This document shows positions 29,889-37,127 of a stretch of DNA of 64,000 bases, one piece after another. The DNA is from an uncultured Methylophilaceae bacterium (lineage in GTDB: Bacteria > Pseudomonadota > Gammaproteobacteria > Burkholderiales > Methylophilaceae): the NCBI GenBank assembly GCA_903870165.1, contig CAIQBW010000008.1:30068-94067 (forward strand). Direction: 5' to 3'. The notes under the pieces were generated by a model, which had not been told where the DNA came from, searched no databases, and worked only from the letters and a program-made list of their open reading frames with translations. The stretch's first letter is position 1. Every line of letters starts with the position of its first letter. Both the position numbers and the translations under genes were made by a program.

Positions 29889-30650
29889 ATGCGCCGTAAG
29901 CTTGTTGTTGCGAATTGGAAAATGCATGGGTCGATTGCTCAAAACCAGCAGTTGTTCGAGGCGTTCAAACAAAAACTCGCGCATATTGATCATGTCGATT
30001 TCGCGGTCTGTGTACCATACCCTTACCTCTTTCAAGCGCAGGTCGTCCTAGGCGGCACGAATATCGCCTGGGGGGCGCAGAACGTGGGTAAATATCCTGT
30101 CGGCGCCTATACCGGTGAGGTGGCAGCCAGTATGCTGCGTGACTTCGATGCAAGTTACGTTATCCTAGGTCACTCTGAACGCAGCACGGCTTACTGCGAG
30201 AGCGGTGAGAATATCGCGGCTAAATTTGTGACGGCAAAAAATGCAGGCTTAACGCCGATTTTGTGTGTGGGGGAAACCTTGCAAGAGCGTGAGGCTGGGA
30301 TGGAGCAAGCGGTGGTCGCCGAGCAGTTAGACGCGATTTTGCTCAGCCAAGGCGGCGCGATCTTTGATCATGCTGTGGTGTCGTATGAGCCGATCTGGGC
30401 GATCGGCACGGGCTTAAGTGCGACGCCTGAGCAGGCGCAGAGCATGCACGAGTTCATCCGTCGACGCATTGCTGCTTACGATGCCAAGGCTGCGAATAGC
30501 TTGCGCATCCTCTATGGGGGTAGCGTAAATCCCGTAAATGCGTCACAATTACTAGTTATGCAGGATATTGACGGCGGCCTCATCGGACGCTGTTCATTAG
30601 ATGCGAACGATTTTGAAAAAATTTGTCTTGCTGTAGCTTCAGCGCGTTAG
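29889..30650 (+). CDS. tpiA: Triosephosphate isomerase
   Basis: Interconverts dihydroxyacetone phosphate and glyceraldehyde-3-phosphate. The 253-residue TIM barrel has ANWKMHG (catalytic Lys), GHSERS (catalytic His) and [10 protein letters not shown] (catalytic Glu plus mobile loop), and GGSVNP for phosphate binding. AAAGGG lies about 8 nt upstream of the ATG. tpiA-secG-tRNA-Leu is a conserved betaproteobacterial order. Confidence 0.98.
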   Translation: MRRKLVVANWKMHGSIAQNQQLFEAFKQKLAHIDHVDFAVCVPYPYLFQAQVVLGGTNIAWGAQNVGKYPVGAYTGEVAASMLRDFDASYVILGHSERSTAYCESGENIAAKFVTAKNAGLTPILCVGETLQEREAGMEQAVVAEQLDAILLSQGGAIFDHAVVSYEPIWAIGTGLSATPEQAQSMHEFIRRRIAAYDAKAANSLRILYGGSVNPVNASQLLVMQDIDGGLIGRCSLDANDFEKICLAVASAR

Positions 30651-30682
30651 TCAGTTTAAGCCTATTTGGAAAATAAGAGATT

Positions 30683-31021
30683 ATGGAAAATTTAGTCACA
30701 GTGATTCACGTATTAGCAGCCGCTGGTGTGATTGGCCTCGTTCTATTGCAGCACGGCAAGGGTGCTGATATGGGCGCAGCTTTTGGTAGCGGGGCATCAG
30801 GTAGTCTATTTGGTGTGAGCGGTTCATCTAATTTCATGAGCCGTGCCACAGCGATCTGCGTGGCTGTGTTCTTCACAACGAGTTTAACGCTCGCTTATCT
30901 GTCTGGCCACCGCGCTGACCGTGTGAGCGTAGTGAAAGCAGTCGCAACTCAGCAAGCAGCACAAAAACCTGCAGTAGCGCCCGTAGCGCCTGCGCCAGCA
31001 AACAAGGAAGTTCCTCAGTAA
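30683..31021 (+). CDS. secG: Preprotein translocase subunit SecG
   Basis: The small membrane subunit of SecYEG. The 112 residues include two membrane segments (about 4-22 and 55-75) around the conserved cytoplasmic loop LLQHGKGADMGAAFGSGASGS, plus an Ala/Pro/Val-rich tail. GAGA precedes the ATG. It is followed immediately by tRNA-Leu. Confidence 0.96.
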   Translation: MENLVTVIHVLAAAGVIGLVLLQHGKGADMGAAFGSGASGSLFGVSGSSNFMSRATAICVAVFFTTSLTLAYLSGHRADRVSVVKAVATQQAAQKPAVAPVAPAPANKEVPQ

Positions 31022-31029
31022 ATAAATTC

Positions 31030-31114
31030 GCGGCTGTGGTGGAATTGGTAGACACGCCATCTTGAGGGGGTGGTGACGAAAGTCGTGAGAGTTCGAGTCT
31101 CTCCAGCCGCACCA
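31030..31114 (+). tRNA. tRNA-Leu (anticodon GAG), CCA encoded
   Basis: A class II tRNA of 85 nt. The acceptor stem pairs GCGGCTG with CAGCCGC, the D-arm contains AATTGGTAGA, the anticodon stem CCATC/GGTGG encloses loop TTGAGGG (anticodon GAG, reading CUC/CUU), a long variable arm follows, and the T-arm GAGAG-TTCGAGT-CTCTC leads to an encoded CCA end. It marks the boundary between the housekeeping block and the AT-rich envelope region. Confidence 0.96.
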
Positions 31115-31163
31115 TATCATACATAAGTTGTTATTAAAATTTGAGCCTGAAGTCTTAATTAAT

Positions 31164-31192
31164 TTTAACTGAACCAGCTTAGTGTTTATAAT
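31164..31192 (+). promoter_or_regulatory. Candidate promoter for the RodZ-like/bactofilin region
   Basis: TATAAT (31187-31192) lies 17 nt after TTTAAC (31164-31169). The -10 box is perfect, the -35 weak. It precedes the TTG start at 31248 by about 50 nt. Confidence 0.4.
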
Positions 31193-31247
31193 TCTCAGTT
31201 TTAATCATTGATTCATTGGGTTAGCTTTGAAAAAAGGTAATTTTTAA

Positions 31248-31787
31248 TTGGATAATTTTAAGCTGAAATCATCTTTGTCTCAGGGAATTAATCCTCAAAT
31301 TGCTGTTGATTTAGGTCATCAACTAAAGTCCGCCAGGACTGCCAAAAATCTTTCTATTACGATTGTTTCTAGAGCGCTTGTCTTGACAGAGAGGCAGGTC
31401 AATGGGTTGGAGGTGGGAGAGTTTTCGTCTTTCTATACTCCCGACTTTTATGTTCGTGCACTAAAAAAATATGCAGTCTTCCTAGGTTTAGCTGAAGATA
31501 TTTCGTTATTGTCTGATTCGCTTTTAGAGATGCCGGCAATTAGCTTGCATGAGAGGCTTGTTAAAAAATTAGGTTTGTGGTCTTCTATATCGAATCAATT
31601 TAAAGCAAGTAATAGCTATGTTTTTGAGATTCTATTTTTTAAAATTAATAAGCGTTTGTTTAAAATTGTTATTTTGATGATTTTGTGTTTCTTCGTGTTT
31701 TGGGGATACATTCAAAGTGAACGTAAAGCGGCTGAAGGAAAGCCTATTGATCTACACCGAGAAGAAGTTGAGAAAGGGCACCTCTAA
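31248..31787 (+). CDS. RodZ-like membrane protein with N-terminal HTH
   Basis: A 179-residue protein starting at TTG with AAAAAAGG about 10 nt upstream. Residues 20-95 form an HTH_25 domain of RodZ type (LGHQLKSARTAKNLSIT, then YVRALKKYAVFLGL), which in RodZ binds MreB rather than DNA. After a basic stretch comes one membrane segment (about 138-157) and a short 20-residue periplasmic tail without the usual RodZ beta domain. Next to three bactofilins, a cytoskeletal or membrane-adaptor role is likely. Confidence 0.7.
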   Translation: MDNFKLKSSLSQGINPQIAVDLGHQLKSARTAKNLSITIVSRALVLTERQVNGLEVGEFSSFYTPDFYVRALKKYAVFLGLAEDISLLSDSLLEMPAISLHERLVKKLGLWSSISNQFKASNSYVFEILFFKINKRLFKIVILMILCFFVFWGYIQSERKAAEGKPIDLHREEVEKGHL

Positions 31788-32011
31788 TCAGTCATGCATG
31801 AAATTAAATAAGGAGACTGTTTGCGTTATCGATGAGTCCCTTTTTTAATCGTTATTAAATAATAAAAGTACTTTATTTAAAACTGAATCAATAGTCTAGT
31901 TTAAATTAACCCTCTGTTTTGATGTATTTTTAAAACAAAAAAATAACTGGTAAACTGTTCGTTGTTAGTGTGAAGCACGCTTATGTCGTGTAGGTCTAAT
32001 TCTTTTGAAAG

Positions 32012-32413
32012 ATGAGTGATTTAATGATGGAAGATAAAGAAGGAAATGTATTAATTGGTAAGGGCGTTACCATTACTGGGAATATAACCCTTGCTGGGTC
32101 AATATATGTCTATGGGGATGTTAATGGTGAAGTGGTTGCTCAAGAAATTCATGTCGGAGAAGGCGGAAAAGTTACTGGTGATATCAAGGTCGATGTTGCT
32201 GATATTCGGGGTGATGTCTCAAACTCATTGGAGGTTAAGAAATCTATAGTGGTTAGATCAACAGGCAAGATTGTAGGCAAGCTTATTTATCAGTCTCTTG
32301 AAATCGAGACCGGGGGTGTGATTGATGGTCACATTGAAAAGGCTAAATCTAAAAATGACTTCGTTACGCTTGTGGCAAGTAATCCGTTAGCAAAGACAGC
32401 AACGAGTGATTGA
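32012..32413 (+). CDS. Bactofilin (first of three)
   Basis: A 133-residue bactofilin (DUF583): a central right-handed beta-helix of short repeats (VTITGNITLAGSIYVYGDVNGEV, then IHVGEGGKVTGDIKVDVADIRGDV) flanked by short disordered tails. Bactofilins polymerise without nucleotide into filaments that recruit envelope enzymes. ATG 32012 or 32024 are both possible starts. Its end overlaps the start of the M23 peptidase gene by 8 nt, indicating coupled translation. Confidence 0.9.
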   Translation: MSDLMMEDKEGNVLIGKGVTITGNITLAGSIYVYGDVNGEVVAQEIHVGEGGKVTGDIKVDVADIRGDVSNSLEVKKSIVVRSTGKIVGKLIYQSLEIETGGVIDGHIEKAKSKNDFVTLVASNPLAKTATSD

Positions 32414-33455
32414 TTTAGCCTCAAAGCTGAAAAGCTGCATTTTTTCACCGAAAAAAATGATCGCTGAAATTTGGAGTCACGATTACAAAGATCTCAGGTT
32501 GATCTTTGAGCAGTCCGATGAGTTACATTATTTTTACATCAGAGCAAAAACGCAGAAAATCGCCGCTAAAATGCTTACGCTTTCTCTATTGGGTTTGCTA
32601 TTTGTTATCTCAGCATTACTGATTCACAATAGCGTCTTGGTATTGAGGTATGGCCGTCTAGAGGCTTCCAATATTGAAGCTCAGCAAAAAAAACAGGAAG
32701 CGATTGAGGCGCTAGAGACATTGTCTAGTTCAGACCATGTTGAAGGTAAAAATTTGTCACAAGATCAACTTTTGAATATGGCAAAGATTTATCAGGACAA
32801 ATTAAAGAAAACTAAGTTATTGGTGCAGTATTCGTCTCATGAGTTGGTTCAGGCTAATAAAGCCCTAGAGTCCGGCCTTAAAGCGGCCGGGATTTCAAGA
32901 AGCGACTTGGGTAAAGTTCTGCAAGACAAACAACCTGCCGGACGTGGAGGCCCGTCCAAGGAGCTTTGGCCGGGCTCAGATAAAGATTTAAGCACCTACA
33001 AAGATGGGCTGTTAGAAAATCAAAATATTAAAGATTTTATCAATGCGTTACCTTCTACAAATCCTGTGAGTGCCGCATTCATTACCTCCAAATTTGGGCC
33101 AAGAATTCATCCGGTCACCGGAAAGCTCACTATGCATGAGGGATTGGATTTTGTTCCTAGCTTTGATCAAAATGCAAAAACTGTGTTGCCCGGTATTATT
33201 GAGTCAGCCGAATATGATCCTGCAGGCTACGGAAAAGTGGTGCTAGTCTCCCATCCACACGGCATAAAAACTTTGTACGGTCACTTAGATTCAATTTATG
33301 TGGCTAAAGGGCAGAAGGTTGAGGCTGGAACTGTGTTGGGCAAGATTGGAAATACCGGCTTGTCAACTGGCAAGCATTTGCATTTTGAAATTTTAGTGAA
33401 TGATACAAAGGTAAATCCCTCAATTGTTATGGAAATGGCGAAAAATGTTCAATAA
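32406..33455 (+). CDS. Membrane-anchored M23 peptidase (LytM domain)
   Basis: A 349-residue protein starting at GTG, with a cytoplasmic N-terminus of about 55 residues, one membrane segment (about 56-78), a coiled coil (about 80-165) and a C-terminal LytM domain. Zinc ligands are visible in MHEGLD and in KHLHFE; SKFGPRIHPVTG opens the domain. Such enzymes cut peptidoglycan crosslinks, and partnership with bactofilins is documented in Helicobacter, Caulobacter and Hyphomonas. It overlaps bactofilin genes on both sides. Confidence 0.93.
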   Translation: MIDLASKLKSCIFSPKKMIAEIWSHDYKDLRLIFEQSDELHYFYIRAKTQKIAAKMLTLSLLGLLFVISALLIHNSVLVLRYGRLEASNIEAQQKKQEAIEALETLSSSDHVEGKNLSQDQLLNMAKIYQDKLKKTKLLVQYSSHELVQANKALESGLKAAGISRSDLGKVLQDKQPAGRGGPSKELWPGSDKDLSTYKDGLLENQNIKDFINALPSTNPVSAAFITSKFGPRIHPVTGKLTMHEGLDFVPSFDQNAKTVLPGIIESAEYDPAGYGKVVLVSHPHGIKTLYGHLDSIYVAKGQKVEAGTVLGKIGNTGLSTGKHLHFEILVNDTKVNPSIVMEMAKNVQ

Positions 33456-33861
33456 ATTTAAAACACAAAGTAGCAGCAAGATTGATAACGTAGAGGCTGG
33501 TGACTTAGATCTAGTTGCTGATCTTGAACCCCTGGAGGATAGTGTTGTTTCACAAAAGCCCACCATTATTAGCGAAGGAGCAATCTTTGATGGCAATATT
33601 AAAGTGGCTGGTGCTTTGCATTTGGAAGGTAAATTTAAGGGCAACATTAAAGCGGCAAAGGTCACTATCGCTAAGGGTGGTAACTTTAATGGTAAATTAG
33701 AAGCGGAAGTCTTAACTATATTTGGCGTAGCAAAAGGTGAGATTTCTTGTTCGAATTTAACTTTAAATAACACAAGTGATGTCTCGGGTAAGCTAGTCTA
33801 TGAAAAGATTGTTGTTGATGCTGGGGCATCTATCTCAGGTGAACTGATTCATAAGGTTTGA
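33445..33861 (+). CDS. Bactofilin (second of three)
   Basis: Starting at ATG 33445 (MFNKFKTQ), 138 residues. An N-terminal charged tail of about 45 residues precedes the beta-helix core (ISEGAIFDGNIKVAGALHLEG, KGNIKAAKVTIAKGGNFNGKL, TSDVSGKLVYEKIVVDAGASISGEL). It overlaps the end of the M23 gene by 11 nt. It differs from the first bactofilin in having the longer tail before rather than after the core. Confidence 0.9.
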   Translation: MFNKFKTQSSSKIDNVEAGDLDLVADLEPLEDSVVSQKPTIISEGAIFDGNIKVAGALHLEGKFKGNIKAAKVTIAKGGNFNGKLEAEVLTIFGVAKGEISCSNLTLNNTSDVSGKLVYEKIVVDAGASISGELIHKV

Positions 33862-33869
33862 TTAACGTA

Positions 33870-34316
33870 ATGTCTACCCAAAATACAGATACATCTTATA
33901 TATCAAAGATTTTTAATAATAAGACTTTTAAAGATGTAGAGGATGTGGATAAAGACAATGTCGAATTAGTTTCATTTCTGACCATTGATAGCCTAGCTAA
34001 GGTTAATGGAGATATTGAAACTTCAGGAGATGTGGTGATTGATGGCGTGTTTAATGGGAACATTGTTGCAAGAAATCTTAAGGTCACCAAAAGAGGTTGT
34101 GTAACTGGGGTGGTGAGGGTTAAAATAGCTGAAATTGCAGGATCTCTAACACCAGAAATTTACGCCTCGGAAAAAACTGTTATATATGAAACTGGCAATG
34201 TGACCGGAAAAATAATATCGAATAAACTTGAAGTCCGCTTGGGCGCTAAATTTTTGGGTATGGTAGAAGAGTTTTCTGTTGTCGAAGCTAAATCCAAACC
34301 ACAACTATTTAAGTGA
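33870..34316 (+). CDS. Bactofilin (third of three)
   Basis: Starting at ATG 33870 (MSTQNTD), 148 residues. A longer N-terminal tail (about 1-40) precedes a more divergent beta-helix core (VNGDIETSGDVVIDGVFNGNI, VTKRGCVTGVVRVKIAEIAG, KTVIYETGNVTGKII). It lies 8 nt after the second bactofilin. Three non-identical paralogues in one operon suggest mixed filaments or division of labour. Confidence 0.87.
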   Translation: MSTQNTDTSYISKIFNNKTFKDVEDVDKDNVELVSFLTIDSLAKVNGDIETSGDVVIDGVFNGNIVARNLKVTKRGCVTGVVRVKIAEIAGSLTPEIYASEKTVIYETGNVTGKIISNKLEVRLGAKFLGMVEEFSVVEAKSKPQLFK

Positions 34317-34392
34317 TCAATGTGTTTGAAAAAATACTGATCCCCGCTTACTAAACACATAATGCTTATAGATTAAACTTATTGGCCATTGA

Positions 34393-35208
34393 ATGCTTGT
34401 TAACTTTCAACGTGTTAGACACACTCAAATCTTCTTATTTGTTCTTTTAACCTTAAATGGCTGTGCTGTTGCCGTGGTCGGCGCGCTTGGCGGCGCAACT
34501 GCTTATGTAGGGGATGAAAAGTCGTCTAATCACGAACTTAACAAGCCACAAGTCTTAGGTAACCAATCATCCGACCCCGACATAGTCAAAGACCAAATTT
34601 CCCAAGTAGCGCAAACAGAAGTATCAACAACAGCATCTTCCTTAGATACAACAAAGGATCAACTGGTTTTAGCTGACCCAATGTTATCAAAAGTTCAAAC
34701 ACATGCACAGATTAAAGAGAGTCAGCAATCTATAGAAACTTCAAAGACAAAGTCCAATGATGTTGCCAATAATACATCTATAGGTAACTTAACGGCGCAT
34801 TCTTGGAAAATTATTGGCCAGAAAGATGTGAGAGATTTCTCCTTTAAATTAGACAAGTCAGTGTTTAATTTTACAAAGCGCGGAGTGTTCGAGGCATTTA
34901 TTTCTTGCAATGTCGTTTCAGGAAGGATGCAAATTGATAACGCTGGAAAGTTTTTTTTAAGTAATCTTCACTCTTCGAATGAGGAATGTGCTGACGGGCG
35001 CGATCAAGAGGTTGGCATTATCAATCAGTTGTTGCTTGCTAATAAGTTTGCTATTTACGATCATACTTTGCTGCTCAGTGCTTATGATGAGCCATTACTG
35101 GCATTTAATTCGACTGACCAAAAAATAGACCGAACAACGGCTCATGTTTATCGTAAGATGAGAGTGCATAAAAAGTTAAAATTACCTAAGCATGTTAACC
35201 CACATTAG
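34393..35208 (+). CDS. Lipoprotein with a META-like domain
   Basis: A 271-residue predicted lipoprotein: signal peptide with lipobox LTLNGC (Cys24). A long Ser/Thr/Gln-rich linker (about 45-130) leads to a C-terminal domain with HSWKIIG, VFEAFISCNVVSGRMQI, SSNEEC and LLLSAYDEPLLAF, the pattern of META/HslJ domains. META proteins are often linked to envelope stress or heat-shock resistance. It follows the bactofilins by 76 nt. Confidence 0.75.
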   Translation: MLVNFQRVRHTQIFLFVLLTLNGCAVAVVGALGGATAYVGDEKSSNHELNKPQVLGNQSSDPDIVKDQISQVAQTEVSTTASSLDTTKDQLVLADPMLSKVQTHAQIKESQQSIETSKTKSNDVANNTSIGNLTAHSWKIIGQKDVRDFSFKLDKSVFNFTKRGVFEAFISCNVVSGRMQIDNAGKFFLSNLHSSNEECADGRDQEVGIINQLLLANKFAIYDHTLLLSAYDEPLLAFNSTDQKIDRTTAHVYRKMRVHKKLKLPKHVNPH

Positions 35209-35582
35209 TTGAGTGCTTGATAAGATCATCAGTCTTTTTGGTCAATTTGACTTGGTTTACTTATTATATATATTCAGCACGTAATCGGCTTTTTCTATCT
35301 GCATGCCAGTGCGTAAGTGAAAATCTGATTAGATACGTTTAGCAAGCAGTTAAACTGTATTTCCCTCACTATGTTGGACACCAGTGAAGTACACATTCAT
35401 CGACCAAAACCGTAATGGTTATTGGCGTTTAAGAATTCATTTTAAACGACGTTTGTTGGGTTGGGGCTTGATTGATTTTAACTCTCTGATGTTGTAAGTC
35501 TCTTACTAAATGCATTTTTGGCTATAATTTGTGATATCTATAATGTTAATATTACAACCACGTTAAGTAATGTAAATAAAAT
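35209..35582 (+). promoter_or_regulatory. 374-nt gap without a gene; candidate promoter for the FimV-like gene
   Basis: No coding frame is supported. Two TATAAT boxes (35523-35528 and 35539-35544) lie 40-60 nt before the FimV-like start, with only weak -35 boxes. A 7-bp inverted repeat (CGTTTAA 35426-35432, TTAAACG 35442-35448) is also present. No terminator-like hairpin with a T-run is seen after the META gene. Confidence 0.35.
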
Positions 35583-36467
35583 ATGCAAAGGTCGTCCGTG
35601 AAAAATATAAAAATCTCTGTTTTCTTGCTGATATTAGCCACGTCTATATCCATGCCAACATTTGCTGACCAGCACAAACATAAGCACGCAAAACAAAATC
35701 ATGTGGCTAAAGGTCATGGCGCGAAAATAACGCATAAAAATAAACTAAAATCACAACAAATAAAGTCCGCTAAGGTTTCTGGAGAAATCTATACGGTTAA
35801 GCCTCATGATGTGTTCGGGAAGGTTGCTCAGAAATATCAGCCAGCAGGTGTTAGCCTGAAAAAAGTAATGAAAGCAATTTATGCTGATAACAAACAAGCT
35901 TTTGTTAATGGTGATCCAAAAAGATTAATTGTTGGGGCTAAACTCCAAATTCCAGCATCGTTAGTTAGGGTTGCAGAAAATCCTGAGGGGGCAACTGTTA
36001 AACCTCAAACCAACACATCTTTAACAAAAACAGCACACTCAGGCATTGTTGGTCAAAGTAATCCTACAACTAAAAAATATGCATCAAAAGGATCAAAAGA
36101 AGTCCAGTTGCTAGAGGATGATCCTCAAAACCCAGCTTCACAAGCAAGCAAGCCAGAGCAGGTGATCAATCCAACAATAAAACAACCAACAACTGAATCT
36201 TCATCTGCATCGTCCCAAGCAAAATTAACACCAGTGGAGGAAAGTGAAGGTTCAGTAGCGCCAAGTCAGCTTTCCTCCGCATCTCAAGAAATACAGACTG
36301 TTCAGCCGAGTGGCAATGGAATGATCAATCGTTTTAGTTTGATTGCTGGATTGATACTTCTTTTTGGATTAATACTTTTTTTGAGAGCTAGATCTAAAAA
36401 GGCCCAAAAGGCTCAAAGAGATCTGATTGATCAATTAATGGAAAAAAATAATTTTGATGATGTTTAG
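35583..36467 (+). CDS. Short FimV-like protein: LysM-type domain and C-terminal membrane segment
   Basis: A 294-residue protein with a signal sequence (about 1-28, ending TFA), a His/Lys-rich stretch, then a FimV N-terminal/LysM-like domain (about 67-138: YTVKPHDVFGKVAQKYQPAG to RLIVGAKLQIPAS). A low-complexity Ser/Gln/Thr linker follows, then one membrane segment (about 246-264) and a basic cytoplasmic tail. FimV proteins are inner-membrane peptidoglycan-binding organisers of polarity and type IV pili. This one lacks the large cytoplasmic TPR part. Confidence 0.75.
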   Translation: MQRSSVKNIKISVFLLILATSISMPTFADQHKHKHAKQNHVAKGHGAKITHKNKLKSQQIKSAKVSGEIYTVKPHDVFGKVAQKYQPAGVSLKKVMKAIYADNKQAFVNGDPKRLIVGAKLQIPASLVRVAENPEGATVKPQTNTSLTKTAHSGIVGQSNPTTKKYASKGSKEVQLLEDDPQNPASQASKPEQVINPTIKQPTTESSSASSQAKLTPVEESEGSVAPSQLSSASQEIQTVQPSGNGMINRFSLIAGLILLFGLILFLRARSKKAQKAQRDLIDQLMEKNNFDDV

Positions 36468-36516
36468 TTGAAGTTAAGTATATAAAGTTCAACTGTTAAT
36501 GGAAAACGAGGGTACT

Positions 36517-36849
36517 ATGAAAACAATATTGAAGGGTTTTGTGGGATATTTAGTTTGTATAAGTTTTTTATCAGGATGCGCAAGTAACTTTATTGACAAG
36601 AAGGCTGGTTCCGAATCAGTTTTAGTTGTTGATACAACCAAAGTATCTAGTTGTGAACTAAAAAGTAAAGTAACCTCAAGCGTGCTTGCAAAGATATGGT
36701 TTGTGAGTAGAAGTCAAGAAAGTGTTGAAGAGAATCTTCTGGAGATGGCGCGTAATGCAGCTGTGGATGCTGGTGCAGATACGATTGTTAAAGGACATTC
36801 TACCAATTTTGGTGAACGCACCTTTGATTTATATAAATGTCGTCATTAA
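36517..36849 (+). CDS. DUF4156-type lipoprotein
   Basis: Starts at ATG 36517 with GAGGG 5-9 nt upstream (the in-frame ATG at 36499 has no such site). A 110-residue lipoprotein: lipobox LSGC (Cys21), then a small domain with SCELKSKV, ARNAAVDAGADTIVKG and a closing DLYKC, a typical DUF4156 layout. The two extra Cys residues (in SCELK and DLYKC) may pair. Function unknown. Terminator 30 nt after the stop. Confidence 0.75.
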   Translation: MKTILKGFVGYLVCISFLSGCASNFIDKKAGSESVLVVDTTKVSSCELKSKVTSSVLAKIWFVSRSQESVEENLLEMARNAAVDAGADTIVKGHSTNFGERTFDLYKCRH

Positions 36850-36878
36850 CTTAATGACCAACCGGCACCAAGTAAATT

Positions 36879-36907
36879 AAAAGCCTACCAACTGGTAGGC
36901 TTTTTTT
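36879..36907 (+). terminator. Rho-independent terminator after the DUF4156 lipoprotein gene
   Basis: AAAGCCTACCA pairs with TGGTAGGCTTT around a short loop, followed by seven T residues. It separates the envelope/cytoskeleton module from the capsule cluster. Confidence 0.9.
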
Positions 36908-37127
36908 AAGTCTATTTTGTGAATATTTTACGCGAGACACTTCACTCAGCACTAAGAAGGGGTTTTGCCTTAATATTTAAGCTTGATCTTTATAGTTTGA
37001 TGCCTCATGTCGATGATATTGTTGACGGTGGCGGTGAGATTAAACCTGGTTTGTTAGATAGGAAGTTTTGTAGTTTCCCAATTTCAGGTAATGCCGAAGT
37101 GCACTTAAGTTAGTTGTTTTAACATTC

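Noticed and set aside
34317..34392. TGTGTTT/AAACACA inverted repeat after the third bactofilin as a terminator
   Set aside because: The 7-bp arms enclose a long loop and no T-run follows.
36919..37113. A 64-residue plus-strand open frame beginning with GTG just after the terminator
   Set aside because: No ribosome binding site, weak start, and no protein-like pattern that I recognise. It starts 12 nt after a terminator T-run with no promoter.
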